Counted from the first letter of the stretch, positions 1-9,855 are shown. The stretch: 64,000 nt of DNA from Methylophaga muralis (GCF_001720165.1 NZ_MCRI01000013.1:1-64000); one strand, 5' to 3'. Program-made: numbers and translations. Notes: a model not told the origin generated them from the letters alone.

Positions 1-3000
1 AATACCATGTTTTTACTGGTGCCAGTCAAAGCCTAGTTCCAATCACTAACGCTCAGTTTCATTGGTCTGAACTCATTGGTAAATCAGACTATGAGGTGTT
101 TAGTAAAAGTTATGCAGATGTTTACTTTTCTCTTGAAAAACAGCTGTTTAATGGAGAGGTTGAAGTAGCCCAAGAAATCCAACCCTATGTTGATAATACA
201 GGTCAATCTGGTTGGGTGGATAATCGTAAATATCCAATAAAAAACGAAACGGGTGAAGTTATTGGCTTATTTGGTGTTGCTCGTGACATCACTCGACTTA
301 TCGAGACTGAAAGTGCACTGAAAAAAAGCGAGCAGGAATTTAGAAATATTTATGAGAATGCCCCCGTGGGTCTTTTTCAAACCACTTACGAAGGTAAATT
401 ATTAGGTTGTAATCCTGCCTTTGCGGTCATGCTTGGATATACGGACCCCGAACAAGCTGTTGTGAATCTGACCAATATTAGTGATCAGGTCTATGTTCAT
501 CATGCAGATCGAGACTCATTAGTAAATAAAATCGTTGCCCAGGAGTCATGGGTTGCACTCGATATGGTTGAGTGGAAACGCAAGGACAGTAAAGTTATTT
601 GGGTCGAACTCTATGGCAGAAAACTAGTTAACCCTGATACAAATATTACCATCTTAGAAGGTGCTGCCCTTGATATCACCCGACGTATCTATGCCGAACA
701 AAAATTAAAACGCTCTAACTATTTATATGCTGCATTGAGTAAATGTAATGAAGCAATTATTCGTTGTAAAACGGAGCAAGAGCTTTTTGTAACTGTATGT
801 AAAGATGCCGTTGAGCATGGTGAATTTAAAATGGCATGGATAGCCAAATTGGATATTGATAATGAGACAGTCATTCCAATCACTGTTTACGGTAATGGTA
901 AAGAGTATCTAGAACATACTCAGATTAATACTAAGCTTGGTAGTCCCCAAAGTCAGGGGCCTACAGGTAGGGCTTTTCTCGAAGGAAATGCCATCTGGTG
1001 TCAGGACTTTCAAAATGATCCAATGACCTTTCCGTGGCGGGAACAGGGTCTAACATTTGGTTGGAGATCATCTGCATCAATACCCTTATTTCGAGGGGGT
1101 AAAGTTGTTGCTGCATTGAATTTATATGCTGATAATTTAAATGCTTTCGATGTTGCTGAACAAAACTTGCTTTTGGAAATGGGCAAAGACATCAGTTATG
1201 CCCTGGATCATTTTGAAGAAATAAGTCTAATCCAGAAATATGATCGTGAGCTGCGCGAAAGTCAGGCTCTGAATCGGGTAGCAAATAGATTGGCTAAAAT
1301 TGGGGGCTGGGCAGTTGAGTTGCCTGATATGGCACTCACCTGGTCGGACGAAATATATGCTATCCATGGACTAGCTCCTGACGAGGGAATAACGCTAGAA
1401 AGAGCACTTTCTTTTTATCCTGGGAAATACAATAAGCAGGTAAGAAATAGTGTGGCTAGTTGTTTATCAGATGGCAGCCCTTACGAATTGGACGCTCAGA
1501 TTATCAATGCTAAAGGCCAAAGAAAATGGACACGTATTAGCGGACAAGGCGTTTGGAGTAGCGATGGGGATCTCATTGGGATCCATGGAGCTATGCAGGA
1601 TATTACCAGCATTAAAGAAAATGAAGCTTCACTTAAAAAGCTAAGTCAGGCAGTAGAACAAAGTCCAAGTTCTGTTTTGATTACCGATGTTGCTGCCAGA
1701 ATTGAATATGTCAATGAAACTTTCCTCAACCAAACAGGCTATACACTTGAAGAAGTTATAGGACAGAATCCGCGACTACTGCAATCTGGAAAAACATTAT
1801 CAAATGATTACCGTGAAATGTGGTCAGCCCTAAAACAAGGTAACGCATGGCGTGGAGAATTTTATAACAAGCGCAAAGATGGTAGTGAATACGTTGTCTC
1901 CTTGATGATTTCTCCCGTCAGAAATGATGATGGTGAAATTATTAATTATCTGGCAATAGAGGATGATATTACTGAGAAAAAAAAGGATGAAGAACGCATA
2001 AATTATTTGGCTCATCACGATCAGTTAACTGGCTTGCCAAATCGAGTTTTGTTAAATGACCATTTTCAATTTGCTTTAAATACTGCTCAGCGCAACCATG
2101 AACAACTTGCCGTGATGTTTCTGGATCTGGATAACTTCAAAACAATTAATGATGGTTTAGGGCACTCAATTGGTGACAAGCTGTTAATTGAATTGAGCCA
2201 ACGTTTGAAAAAAATTCTTAGAAATGATGACCTTATTGGACGTTTTGGTGGCGATGAATTCATTATCGTACTGCCTAAAACAGATGCTAATGGTGCTGCA
2301 GTATTGGCTCAGAAACTCATCGAAATAATTGCAGAAGCTTTCTACATTGGTCCTTATAAACTGACCTGCTCTTCCTCTATAGGGATTGCCATCTGTCCAG
2401 AAGATGGCACTGAGGTTGATACATTGTCAAAAAATGCTGATGCAGCGATGTATAAAGTTAAGCAACTTTCCAAGAATAACTTCATGTTTTTCACGCCTGA
2501 AATGCAAGAAAAATCTAAACGAAATCTGGAACTCTCTTTGGCACTTCGGACAGCCATTCAAGAAGATTTGCTATATCTGATGTATCAACCCCAAGTTAGA
2601 CTGGTTGATATGAAAATGATTGGTATTGAGGCTTTATTGCGTTGGAATCACCCTGAATTTGGTGAAGTGTCACCTGCGGAATTTATTCCCATAGCAGAAG
2701 AGTCTGGACTGATAAATGATATAGGACGCTGGGTGTTAGAAAGGGCAATTGCCGATATGCAGCAATTGTTATCCAAAACAACAGACGAATTTCAAATTGC
2801 TATAAATATCTCGGTTGTGCAATTTCGTAACCGGAATCTGATTAATGACATTGGAAGTTTATTAAGGCTATATGCCGTTCCTGCTAGGAGAGTAACACTG
2901 GAACTGACAGAAGCCGTTGCCATGAGTGAGCCAGAAATTGCCATCGCCATTATGGACGAATTACATAAGCTCGGGGTTGGCATAGCAATTGATGATTTTG

Positions 3001-3286
3001 GTACTGGTTATTCCTCATTAAGTTATTTAAAAAAGTTTCGAGTTAACAAGTTGAAAATTGATAAATCATTTGTGGATGATATTGAAACTGACTCAGATGA
3101 TAGAGCTATTGCTTCTGCAATTATTAGTATGGCGAGAAGCTTGGTCTAACCACCATTGCTGAAGGTGTAGAAACAAAAGCTCAGGTAGATTGGTTAAATG
3201 AAAATCATTGTGATCAAATTCAGGGTTATTTTTTTAGCAAACCATTACTTTTTGACAAACTGCTGACAGATAAACTTTTATCCTAA
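1..3286 (+). CDS. PAS/GAF/GGDEF/EAL signalling protein, 5' partial, frameshifted in the EAL domain
   Basis: Cyclic-di-GMP turnover protein. The reading frame is open to the first base, so the N-terminus lies outside the window. The GTG at 96 is internal to a PAS domain and unlikely to be the true start. Counting residues from 96: end of a PAS domain (to about 75), PAS (about 80-195), GAF (about 205-375), two further PAS domains (about 385-510 and 518-640), GGDEF (about 640-800, GGDEF at 718-722 with an RxxD inhibitory site five residues before it) and EAL (EALLRW at about 845, DDFGTGYSS at about 966). The frame stops at 3149 after MARSLV. The next frame continues at once with TTIAEGVET and a QGYFFSKP ending and stops at 3286. 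One extra G in the GG at 3143-3144 gives the usual SLGLTTIAEGVE. The break removes the EGVE glutamate and the QGY glutamine needed for phosphodiesterase activity. The cyclase half is intact. Confidence 0.9.
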
Positions 3287-3527
3287 ATTCAACCTTTTGA
3301 GGATTTATGTTTAGCGGTGGTGATAACTTAAAAGTAACCTTTGTAGCATCGTGTAACAGGCTTTGTCGCATGACTTCAATTGCAGCTTTTTTAACGCTTA
3401 CGTGAGGGAGTGCAGAGACGGTTCTCGAAGATGTCAGTCGTAAAAGGGTTTGTCATATTTGACGATTAGCCTGAAATAAATTCTAAATATCCGATAGCTA
3501 TAATCACAATTACCAAACCCCAGATAC
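3287..3527. other. intergenic stretch without a recognisable gene
   Basis: About 240 bases between the EAL protein end and the tRNA terminator. No reading frame of useful length, RNA gene or complete repeat was recognised. A block around 3350-3380 (caggctttgtcgcatga) looks somewhat like an insertion-sequence end, but I found no matching inverted copy or transposase remnant. Confidence 0.4.
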
Positions 3528-3550
3528 AAAAAAACGGACCGAAGTCCGTT
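3528..3550 (-). terminator. Rho-independent terminator of tRNA-Ser
   Basis: Read on the minus strand: a 7-bp stem AACGGAC/GTCCGTT with a TTCG tetraloop, followed by a run of T. It lies 8 nt past the CCA end of the tRNA and fits a single-gene tRNA transcript. Confidence 0.85.
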
Positions 3551-3558
3551 AGTTTGTT

Positions 3559-3649
3559 TGGCGGAGGGACAGGGATTCGAACCCTGGGTAGGCTATAAAC
3601 CCACGCCGGTTTTCAAGACCGGTGCATTCAACCGCTCTGCCATCCCTCC
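3559..3649 (-). tRNA. tRNA-Ser (anticodon UGA)
   Basis: A 91-nt class II tRNA read on the minus strand. The acceptor stem GGAGGGA (3649-3643) pairs with TCCCTCC (3569-3563), followed by discriminator G and an encoded CCA (3561-3559). The anticodon stem-loop is CCGGT-CTTGAAA-ACCGG, with TGA at 3615-3613. A long variable arm and the GTTCGAATC T-loop are present. It decodes UCA and other UCN codons. No neighbouring tRNA is seen. Confidence 0.97.
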
Positions 3650-3659
3650 AAGACGCGGC

Positions 3660-3688
3660 ATATTACTAGGAATGACTTGTTCTGACAA
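3660..3688 (-). promoter_or_regulatory. sigma-70 promoter of tRNA-Ser
   Basis: On the minus strand, TTGTCA (3688-3683), a 17-bp spacer and TAATAT (3665-3660). The following GC-rich stretch GCCGCG resembles the discriminator of stringently controlled stable-RNA promoters. The expected start lies just before the mature tRNA 5' end at 3649. Confidence 0.65.
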
Positions 3689-3714
3689 CAGTGAAAACAA
3701 AATTTATATTGCTA

Positions 3715-3742
3715 TTGCCATTTAGAACTTATCCGGTAGGAT
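3715..3742 (+). promoter_or_regulatory. possible sigma-70 promoter of the yccA-like gene
   Basis: TTGCCA at 3715-3720 and TAGGAT at 3737-3742, spaced 16 bp, about 60 bp before the ATG at 3804. The hexamers match consensus at 5/6 and 4/6. Sequence match only. Confidence 0.35.
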
Positions 3743-3803
3743 GATGTCCATTGGATGAACCACCAATCATCAATACTTTACTGAGTAATGGAGAAATAAA
3801 CTG

Positions 3804-4475
3804 ATGAACTACGATACACAATCAACAGTTGTACGCTCGCGCGAATCTGCGCTGCAAACCAACAAGTTATTGCGTAACACCTATGTACTACTGGCAATGA
3901 CGCTCGGCTTTAGTGCCGTTACAGCTGGTGTTTCAATGGTTTTCAACCTGCCGCATCCCGGCATTATCATCACTTTGATCGGTTACTTCGGTCTGTTGTT
4001 CCTGACAGCTAAATTGCGCAACAGTGTCTGGGGTATCGCTTCTGTATTTGCTTTAACAGGGTTTATGGGCCTGACATTGGGACCAATCGTTAACGCTTAT
4101 TTAGGTTTACCAAATGGTCCGCAAATCGTTATGCAAGCCTTGGGTGCGACCGGCATTGTGTTTTTAGGCTTGTCTGCTTATGCGATTAAATCTGAAAAAG
4201 ATTTCAGCTTCATGGGCGGCTTCCTGTTTGTCGGTATCCTGGTTGCTTTCCTGGCGGGTCTGGCAGCGTTCTTCTTTAACATGCCCGGTCTGTCATTAGC
4301 TGTTTCAGCGATGTTTGTACTGCTGATGTCTGGTTTGATTCTGTATGAAACCAGCAACATCATTCACGGCGGTGAAACAAACTACATCATGGCGACTGTG
4401 ACCTTGTATGTCAGTATCTACAACCTGTTTACCAGCCTGTTGCATTTGATCGGCGCTTTCTCAAGCAGCGATTAA
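3804..4475 (+). CDS. yccA: Bax inhibitor-1/YccA family inner membrane protein
   Basis: Protein of 223 aa with a hydrophilic N-terminus of about 25 residues and seven predicted membrane segments, the length and topology of the BI-1/YccA (UPF0005) family. The family-typical YETSNIIHGGETNYI segment before the last helix and a C-terminal aspartate are present. In E. coli, YccA binds and modulates the FtsH membrane protease; that role here is inferred. A GGAGA Shine-Dalgarno element lies a few bases upstream of the ATG. The gene has its own probable promoter and terminator. Confidence 0.9.
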   Translation: MNYDTQSTVVRSRESALQTNKLLRNTYVLLAMTLGFSAVTAGVSMVFNLPHPGIIITLIGYFGLLFLTAKLRNSVWGIASVFALTGFMGLTLGPIVNAYLGLPNGPQIVMQALGATGIVFLGLSAYAIKSEKDFSFMGGFLFVGILVAFLAGLAAFFFNMPGLSLAVSAMFVLLMSGLILYETSNIIHGGETNYIMATVTLYVSIYNLFTSLLHLIGAFSSSD

Positions 4476-4502
4476 TTTGCGAGAGTTTAAATGTTATTCA
4501 TT

Positions 4503-4531
4503 CAAGCCCCTTTCCAGGGGCTTGTTTGTTT
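4503..4531 (+). terminator. Rho-independent terminator after the yccA-like gene
   Basis: Stem CAAGCCCC/GGGGCTTG (8 bp) with loop TTTCCA, followed by TTTGTTT. It separates the yccA-like gene from the next gene. It also argues against the longer reading frame starting at 4491, whose first codons would run through the hairpin. Confidence 0.85.
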
Positions 4532-4544
4532 CTGGAGCATTGCC

Positions 4545-4757
4545 ATGAAAAAGAATCTGGGCAAAACCGATAGAACGTTACGCATCATAATCGGTCTGTT
4601 TATAATAGCGATTGCTTTGTATTACCAGAGTTGGTGGGCCTTGTTGGGATTAGGTCTGCTGATTAATGGTTTAAGTGGTCGCTGCGGTGGTTATGCCTTG
4701 TTTGGCTTTTCTACTGCAAATGATTCCTGTGACATTTCTCATAAAGAGCGTAGCTAG
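4545..4757 (+). CDS. DUF2892 (YgaP transmembrane-like) small membrane protein
   Basis: A 70-aa protein starting MKKNLGKTDRTLRIIIG, with two hydrophobic segments around a short turn and a C-terminal SGRCGGYALFG segment. This is the DUF2892 pattern (N-terminal basic NxGxxDRxxRxxxG, later a conserved cysteine). I chose the ATG at 4545, preceded by GGAG at 4533-4536, over an in-frame ATG at 4491, because the latter would place a terminator inside the gene. The function of stand-alone DUF2892 proteins is unknown. In YgaP the same domain anchors a rhodanese, but no rhodanese domain is present here. Confidence 0.8.
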   Translation: MKKNLGKTDRTLRIIIGLFIIAIALYYQSWWALLGLGLLINGLSGRCGGYALFGFSTANDSCDISHKERS

Positions 4758-4772
4758 CGCATAATAAACATC

Positions 4773-5780
4773 ATGACGAATAACCAAACACAATTAATCG
4801 ATAACTTTGGACGACGCGTGTCGTATGTCCGCATATCGATCACTGATCGTTGTGATTTTCGTTGTGTGTATTGCATGGATGAAGAAATGACGTTCATGCC
4901 GCGCGAACGTTTGCTGACATTGGAAGAGATTGCTTTTCTGGTCAGAGCCTTTTGCGAGTTAGGCGTTGAAAAAGTGCGTATTACCGGTGGTGAACCATTA
5001 GTGCGTCGTAACGTTGATTGGCTGATAGAGCAGATTGGCGCGTTAAAGCACACTACGTCGCTTAAAGAACTGAACTTAACCACCAACGGCTCGCAGTTAC
5101 CCAAGTACGCTGAAAAGCTCGCTGCAGCCGGTATGGATCGCATTAATATCAGTCTGGACTCGTTGAATGCCGATCGCTTTCGTGAATTAACCCGTACCGG
5201 TGAATTAACTCAGGTGTTGGACGGGATTGAGGCCGCCAAACAAGCAGGCTTTAAACGCATCAAATTGAACGCAGTGATTATGAAAGGCCGTAATGACGAT
5301 GAGATTGTCGATTTGGCGCAATTTGCTATCGATAATGAGCTGGATATTTCCTATATCGAAGAAATGCCATTAGGCCAAGTGACGCACAGTCGTAATGAAA
5401 GCTATTGTAGTAGTGATGAAGTGCTTGCCACATTACAGAAACACTTTGATTTACAAACCAGTATTGCCAATACCGGCGGACCTTCGCGTTATTACCAGGT
5501 GGCTGGTACCAGGAGCAAAATCGGTTTTATCTCACCCCATAGTCATAATTTCTGCGAAAGCTGTAATCGGGTTCGGGTAACAACTGAAGGCCGTTTACTG
5601 TTATGTCTGGGCCAGGAACATTCAATGGATTTACGCGACATCATTCGCCGTCATCCAGGTGATATCGAACAACTGAAACAAGCCATTATCAAGTCGATGG
5701 ATATCAAACCGAAAGGCCATGACTTTAATATCAAAGAACAGCCAATTATTTTCCGTCATATGAGTGTCACCGGTGGCTAG
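4773..5780 (+). CDS. moaA: GTP 3',8-cyclase MoaA (molybdenum cofactor biosynthesis)
   Basis: Radical-SAM enzyme that, with MoaC, makes cyclic pyranopterin monophosphate from GTP, the first step of molybdopterin synthesis. 335 aa, normal length. The SAM cluster motif is C27-x3-C31-x2-C34 (CDFRCVYC), and ITGGEPLVR follows. The second 4Fe-4S site is CESCNRVR...LLLCLG. The protein ends in the family-typical GG, which enters the active site. It begins 15 bp after the DUF2892 gene and overlaps fdhD by 17 nt, so cofactor synthesis and formate dehydrogenase maturation are probably co-translated. Confidence 0.97.
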   Translation: MTNNQTQLIDNFGRRVSYVRISITDRCDFRCVYCMDEEMTFMPRERLLTLEEIAFLVRAFCELGVEKVRITGGEPLVRRNVDWLIEQIGALKHTTSLKELNLTTNGSQLPKYAEKLAAAGMDRINISLDSLNADRFRELTRTGELTQVLDGIEAAKQAGFKRIKLNAVIMKGRNDDEIVDLAQFAIDNELDISYIEEMPLGQVTHSRNESYCSSDEVLATLQKHFDLQTSIANTGGPSRYYQVAGTRSKIGFISPHSHNFCESCNRVRVTTEGRLLLCLGQEHSMDLRDIIRRHPGDIEQLKQAIIKSMDIKPKGHDFNIKEQPIIFRHMSVTGG

Positions 5781-6603
5781 ATATCAGCCGGAAATGACCA
5801 ATCAAGGCATTAATCGCCTGCATACCACCACCGTATTAGATGAGTTTGGCGAAGCCCGTGAAGTGTCGTTAACCGGCGAAAGACCGCTCACCATTTATCT
5901 CGATAATCGTGAGATTGTGACTTTGATGACTTTGGGCGGTCAGCCTGAATTACTCACCCTGGGTTATCTGCGAAATCAGGGGTTGGTTGATGAACTTACT
6001 CATATCAAATCCATTCAGGTGGATTGGGATGTCGATGCGGTAGCGGTGACCACGCATCAACAGAAAAACAACCTCGATTCCCTTATGTCCAGACGTATTG
6101 CCACCAGTGGTTGCGGGCAGGGCACCATGTTTGGTCACGTAATGGATTCATTGTCTGAATTAAAACTGCAATGTCCGGCGTTTAGTGCCCAGTCTATTTA
6201 TGATGTGCTGCATGCGTTAAACGAATACAACGAAATGTATAAACAGGCCGGGGCGGTGCATGGCTGTGCATTGTGTCAGCAGAACGATGTGCTTTTTTTC
6301 GTTGAAGATGTAGGCCGACATAATGCTGTTGATGCGATTTCTGGCTGGATGTGGCTTAACGATGTCAAAGGCGATGACAAGGTGTTTTATACCACTGGCC
6401 GTCTGACCTCTGAAATGGTCATCAAAGTTGCTCAGATGCAAGTACCACTGCTGTTATCCCGAAGTGGGGTGACTGAAATGGGCTTAAACATTGCACAGAA
6501 TATTGGTATTGGCATGGTCGCCCGAGCGAAAGGTAAACACTTTCTGGTGTATACAGGCCAAGATCAATTTCAAACGAATACTTCATTGAGCTCTGCTGGA
6601 TAA
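5764..6603 (+). CDS. fdhD: formate dehydrogenase accessory sulfurtransferase FdhD
   Basis: FdhD passes sulfur from the cysteine desulfurase IscS to the Mo/W-bis-MGD cofactor and is required for formate dehydrogenase activity. The protein is 279 aa from a GTG at 5764, inside moaA; an ATG at 5794 is an alternative start giving 269 aa. Family landmarks are LTGERPLTIYLDNREI near the N-terminus, TSGCGQG in the catalytic loop, and FFVEDVGRHNAVD with TTGRLTSEMV in the C-terminal half. In E. coli FdhD the loop is a CxxC pair (C121, C124). Here it reads C-G-Q-G, so only the first cysteine is kept. A second pair, CALC, lies in the later VHGCALC segment. The structural formate dehydrogenase genes are not in the window. 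Confidence 0.93.
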   Translation: MSPVARYQPEMTNQGINRLHTTTVLDEFGEAREVSLTGERPLTIYLDNREIVTLMTLGGQPELLTLGYLRNQGLVDELTHIKSIQVDWDVDAVAVTTHQQKNNLDSLMSRRIATSGCGQGTMFGHVMDSLSELKLQCPAFSAQSIYDVLHALNEYNEMYKQAGAVHGCALCQQNDVLFFVEDVGRHNAVDAISGWMWLNDVKGDDKVFYTTGRLTSEMVIKVAQMQVPLLLSRSGVTEMGLNIAQNIGIGMVARAKGKHFLVYTGQDQFQTNTSLSSAG

Positions 6604-6606
6604 AAT

Positions 6607-7056
6607 ATGGAAATACAAACTGCCGTTGGCGCTGATATCCCACAATTATGTTTGTTACTAGACACCTTATTCAACCAGGAAGCCGAGTTTAAACCGGACA
6701 GTCAATTACAGGCGCTTGGATTAGGGGCGATCATTGAAGGTGATGGCATTGGCGATATTCTGGTGGCAAAACAATCCGGGCAAATTATCGGTATGGTGAA
6801 TTTGCTCTATACCGTATCTACAGCATTAGGCAGTAGGGTAGCGATTCTGGAAGATATGGTTATTGCACCGCAACATCGTGGTCTGGGTGTCGGTTCTGCA
6901 TTGTTGAAACATGCGATTGATTTTGCCAGACAAAAAGGCTGTAAACGCATTACCTTGCTTACCGATAATGACAATGAAGCGGCACATCATTTTTATCAGC
7001 AACATGGGTTCACAGAGTCTTCCATGCAAGCATATCGTTTATTTTTAGAAGTTTAA
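6607..7056 (+). CDS. GNAT family N-acetyltransferase
   Basis: A 149-aa single-domain acetyltransferase. The acetyl-CoA pyrophosphate loop QHRGLGVGSALL (motif A, R/QxxGxG/A) follows the strand ILEDMVIAPQ. Motif B is ITLLTDNDNEAAHHFYQQHGF. The substrate cannot be read from sequence. It starts 3 nt after the fdhD stop and is probably the last gene of the moaA-fdhD operon, ending 23 bp from the convergent mazG-like gene. Confidence 0.88.
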   Translation: MEIQTAVGADIPQLCLLLDTLFNQEAEFKPDSQLQALGLGAIIEGDGIGDILVAKQSGQIIGMVNLLYTVSTALGSRVAILEDMVIAPQHRGLGVGSALLKHAIDFARQKGCKRITLLTDNDNEAAHHFYQQHGFTESSMQAYRLFLEV

Positions 7057-7079
7057 TAACAGATAGTTACAATACAAAC

Positions 7080-7490
7080 TTAATCGTTTTTCTCATTAAT
7101 CTTTGCTTCATCCCACAATGCATCAAGCTCATCTAATGATGCTGTTTGCATTGATTTTCCCTGCTGACTTATCTGCGTTTCAATGTATTTAAAACGACGC
7201 AAAAACTTCTGATTACATTGCTCGATAGCTTGTTCAGGATCAATATTTAAGTGTCTGGCAAGATTGGTAATGGCAAATAACAAATCGCCAATTTCTTCCT
7301 GTAGTTTCTTTGGATCGGCATCATCAAGTTCTGCAGCTACTTCATCCAGCTCTTCGTGAATTTTGGCAATTACCCCATCAATATTCGTCCAGTCAAATCC
7401 CACACTGGCAGCAGTTTTTTGCAATTCGACTGCATAACGAAGTGATGGAAGCTGGTTATCTGCAGTATTAAGTAGGGAAGATTTATCCAT
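7080..7490 (-). CDS. MazG-type NTP pyrophosphohydrolase, single C-terminal domain
   Basis: 136 aa, about half the length of E. coli MazG (263 aa). It aligns with the second, catalytic MazG domain: LPSLRYAVELQKTAASVGFDW, then the metal-binding helices HEELDEVAAELDD and LQEEIGDLLFAITNLARHL, then FLRRFKYIE. The EExxE and ExxD acidic residues that bind Mg2+ are intact, so it should be able to hydrolyse nucleoside triphosphates. The N-terminal domain is truly absent: hslR ends 1 nt into the ATG. It is the last gene of an acs-hslR-mazG' run. It could also be called a MazG-like all-alpha NTPase. Confidence 0.88.
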   Translation of the reverse strand: MDKSSLLNTADNQLPSLRYAVELQKTAASVGFDWTNIDGVIAKIHEELDEVAAELDDADPKKLQEEIGDLLFAITNLARHLNIDPEQAIEQCNQKFLRRFKYIETQISQQGKSMQTASLDELDALWDEAKINEKND

Positions 7491-7894
7491 TAGTCGCCAC
7501 GGGTAAATTTAATAATATGTCTGCGATCACGCTTACTTGGCCGACCTTTTTGATCACGAAAGCCTAATGGCTCGTTTTTAATTTGTTCACGTAATAGTTC
7601 GCGTTTTTCACGACTTTCCGGTGTTTCCTGATAGAGCAATTGAGCTTCACTGGCAGGTCGGCGTTGTTTTTGCAGACCTAATACATCAATAACGTATTCA
7701 TAAGGTGGCAGCGAAATAGCTAATTGATCGCCTGGACGAATAGTACGGCTGGGTTTAGCCCGTTGACCGTTTGCATGAACCTTGCCGCCGTTAATGGCTT
7801 CAACCGCAAGGCTGCGGGTCTTGTAAAACCGCGCAGCCCAGAGCCATTTGTCCAGTCGTTGATTTTCCTGACTTTCGGTTTCGGCTTTCGCCAT
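7490..7894 (-). CDS. hslR: heat shock protein Hsp15, ribosome-associated S4-domain protein
   Basis: Hsp15 binds 50S subunits carrying a stalled nascent chain and helps recycle them. The protein is 134 aa from the ATG at 7894. A TTG one codon earlier is in frame but has no advantage. The N-terminal S4 RNA-binding domain (QRLDKWLWAARFYKTRSLAVEAINGGKVHANGQ in pieces) is followed by a basic C-terminal tail ending GRPSKRDRRHIIKFTRGD, as in E. coli HslR. The ATG shares one base with the acs stop codon (TGATG), and its own stop shares one base with the mazG-like ATG, so the three genes are translationally coupled. Confidence 0.94.
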   Translation of the reverse strand: MAKAETESQENQRLDKWLWAARFYKTRSLAVEAINGGKVHANGQRAKPSRTIRPGDQLAISLPPYEYVIDVLGLQKQRRPASEAQLLYQETPESREKRELLREQIKNEPLGFRDQKGRPSKRDRRHIIKFTRGD

Positions 7895-9855
7895 CAAGCT
7901 TTACCTTGTAATTGCAACAAAATACCTTCGTTTTCAAGTGTTGAGGTGTCTTGCGTAATTTCTTCACCTTTGGCAATGGTACGCAATAACCGACGCATGA
8001 TTTTTCCGCTGCGGGTTTTCGGTAAATTATCGGAATAGCGAATCTCATCAGGCTTGGCGATAGGTCCAATCTGATCAGCGACCCAGGCACGTAATACGTT
8101 GGTCATTTCTTCATCAACACCGCCTTCAGGGCGATTGCCTTTTAAAACCACATAGGCAAAAACCGATTCGCCTTTTACATCATGCGGTTTACCAACAACC
8201 GCTGCTTCGGCAACGGCTTCATGGGCAACCAAAGCTGATTCGATTTCCATGGTACCCAGACGATGACCGGATACATTAAGCACATCATCAATGCGCCCCA
8301 TGATCCAGAAATAACCTTCTTCATCCTGACGGGCGCTGTCACCAGCCAGATAATATTTGCCATCGAAATACGGCCAATACGTATCTTTATAACGCTGGTC
8401 ATCACCCCAGATGGTCTGAATCATTGACGGCCAAGGCTTACGAATTACTAAAAAGCCACCTTGATTTGGACCAAGCGCTTCGCCTTGTTCATTGACGACT
8501 GCCGCATCAATACCGGGCAGAGCTCGGGTACATGAACCTGGTTTAGTTACTGTGACGGCCGGTACCGGAGCAATCATATGTGCACCGGTTTCAGTCTGCC
8601 ACCAGGTATCAACGATAGGGCAGCGTTCTTGGCCAATCACGCGGTGATACCACATCCATGCTTCCGGATTGATCGGTTCACCCACTGTACCTAATAAGCG
8701 CAAGTGGGAGAGATCGTACCGTTGTGGAATATCATCGCCTGCTTTCATCAAAGCCCGGATTGCGGTGGGAGCTGTGTAGAAAATGCTGACATGATGACGC
8801 GCACATACATCCCAGAAACGTCCTGCATCGGGAATGGTTGGTACACCTTCATAAATAATCATTGTTGCGCCGACTGCAAGCGGACCATAAGCGACGTAGG
8901 TATGACCGGTTATCCAACCAACATCGGCAGTACACCAGAATACGTCTTTTGCCTGAATATCAAATACCCATCGCATGGTGGTAATAGCGTTCAGTAAATA
9001 ACCGGCTGATGAATGTTGGATACCTTTTGGCTTGCCGGTAGAACCCGATGTGTATAGTAAAAACAATGGATCGCAGGCATTCATCGGTTCAGGTTCACAC
9101 TCCGATGACTGATCTTGCTCAGCATCATGCCACCAGATATCACGACCATCTTGCATGTTGATGTCATTGCCGCAACGTTTAAACACAATGACGGTTTCAA
9201 CACTTTTGCAGCCTTTGCTTAAGGCCTGATCAGCTGTGTTTTTCAGCCCAATGATTTTGCCACCACGATGTCCGCCATCTGCTGTGATGACAAGTTTGGC
9301 CTGGGTGTCTTCGACACGATCTTTTAATGCTTCAGCAGAGAATCCACCAAACACGACTGAATGTATGGCACCAATGCGAGCGCAAGCCTGCATGGCCACA
9401 ACGGCTTCGGTAATCATCGGCATATAGATGATGACCCGATCGCCTTTTCTGATACCTTGATTTTTTAATGCATTGGCAAATGTGCAGACTTTCTGATGCA
9501 ACATTCGATAGGTGATATGTTGCACATCACCGGGTTCGCCTTCAAAGATAATGGCCGTTTTTTCGGCATTTTCTTTTAATTGTCTATCAAGGCAGTTATA
9601 GGAAACATTCAATTGACCATCGGCAAACCATTTATAAAACGGGGCGTTGCTGTCGTCTAATACTTTAGTGAAAGGGGTTATCCAATCCAGTTCCTGCTTA
9701 GCTAATTCGCCCCAAAAAGCTTCATGGTCCTCAGCCGCCCTGGCATAAAGTGCATCAAGATTTTTAGGGTTTAGCGCAGAGCTTTTATAAAAACTTTCGC
9801 AGGGGGCGAAATGCCGGTTTTCATGAAGGGTAGATTCAATATTATTCTGAGCCAT
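7894..9855 (-). CDS. acs: acetate--CoA ligase (acetyl-CoA synthetase)
   Basis: Converts acetate, ATP and CoA to acetyl-CoA through acetyl-AMP, in the cytoplasm. 653 aa, the normal length (E. coli 652). Motifs are the P-loop-like [31 protein letters not shown] and the C-terminal [11 protein letters not shown], whose lysine is the catalytic residue and the acetylation control site. TAAGG lies before the ATG. A good -10 (TATACT, minus strand at 9893-9888) lies about 33 bp upstream without a convincing -35, which suggests an activated promoter. It leads the acs-hslR-mazG' group. Confidence 0.97.
   Translation of the reverse strand: MAQNNIESTLHENRHFAPCESFYKSSALNPKNLDALYARAAEDHEAFWGELAKQELDWITPFTKVLDDSNAPFYKWFADGQLNVSYNCLDRQLKENAEKTAIIFEGEPGDVQHITYRMLHQKVCTFANALKNQGIRKGDRVIIYMPMITEAVVAMQACARIGAIHSVVFGGFSAEALKDRVEDTQAKLVITADGGHRGGKIIGLKNTADQALSKGCKSVETVIVFKRCGNDINMQDGRDIWWHDAEQDQSSECEPEPMNACDPLFLLYTSGSTGKPKGIQHSSAGYLLNAITTMRWVFDIQAKDVFWCTADVGWITGHTYVAYGPLAVGATMIIYEGVPTIPDAGRFWDVCARHHVSIFYTAPTAIRALMKAGDDIPQRYDLSHLRLLGTVGEPINPEAWMWYHRVIGQERCPIVDTWWQTETGAHMIAPVPAVTVTKPGSCTRALPGIDAAVVNEQGEALGPNQGGFLVIRKPWPSMIQTIWGDDQRYKDTYWPYFDGKYYLAGDSARQDEEGYFWIMGRIDDVLNVSGHRLGTMEIESALVAHEAVAEAAVVGKPHDVKGESVFAYVVLKGNRPEGGVDEEMTNVLRAWVADQIGPIAKPDEIRYSDNLPKTRSGKIMRRLLRTIAKGEEITQDTSTLENEGILLQLQGKA

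Noticed and set aside
3340-3460. Possible insertion-sequence end (caggctttgtcgcatga)
   Set aside because: No inverted partner, target duplication or transposase fragment could be found in the flanking sequence.
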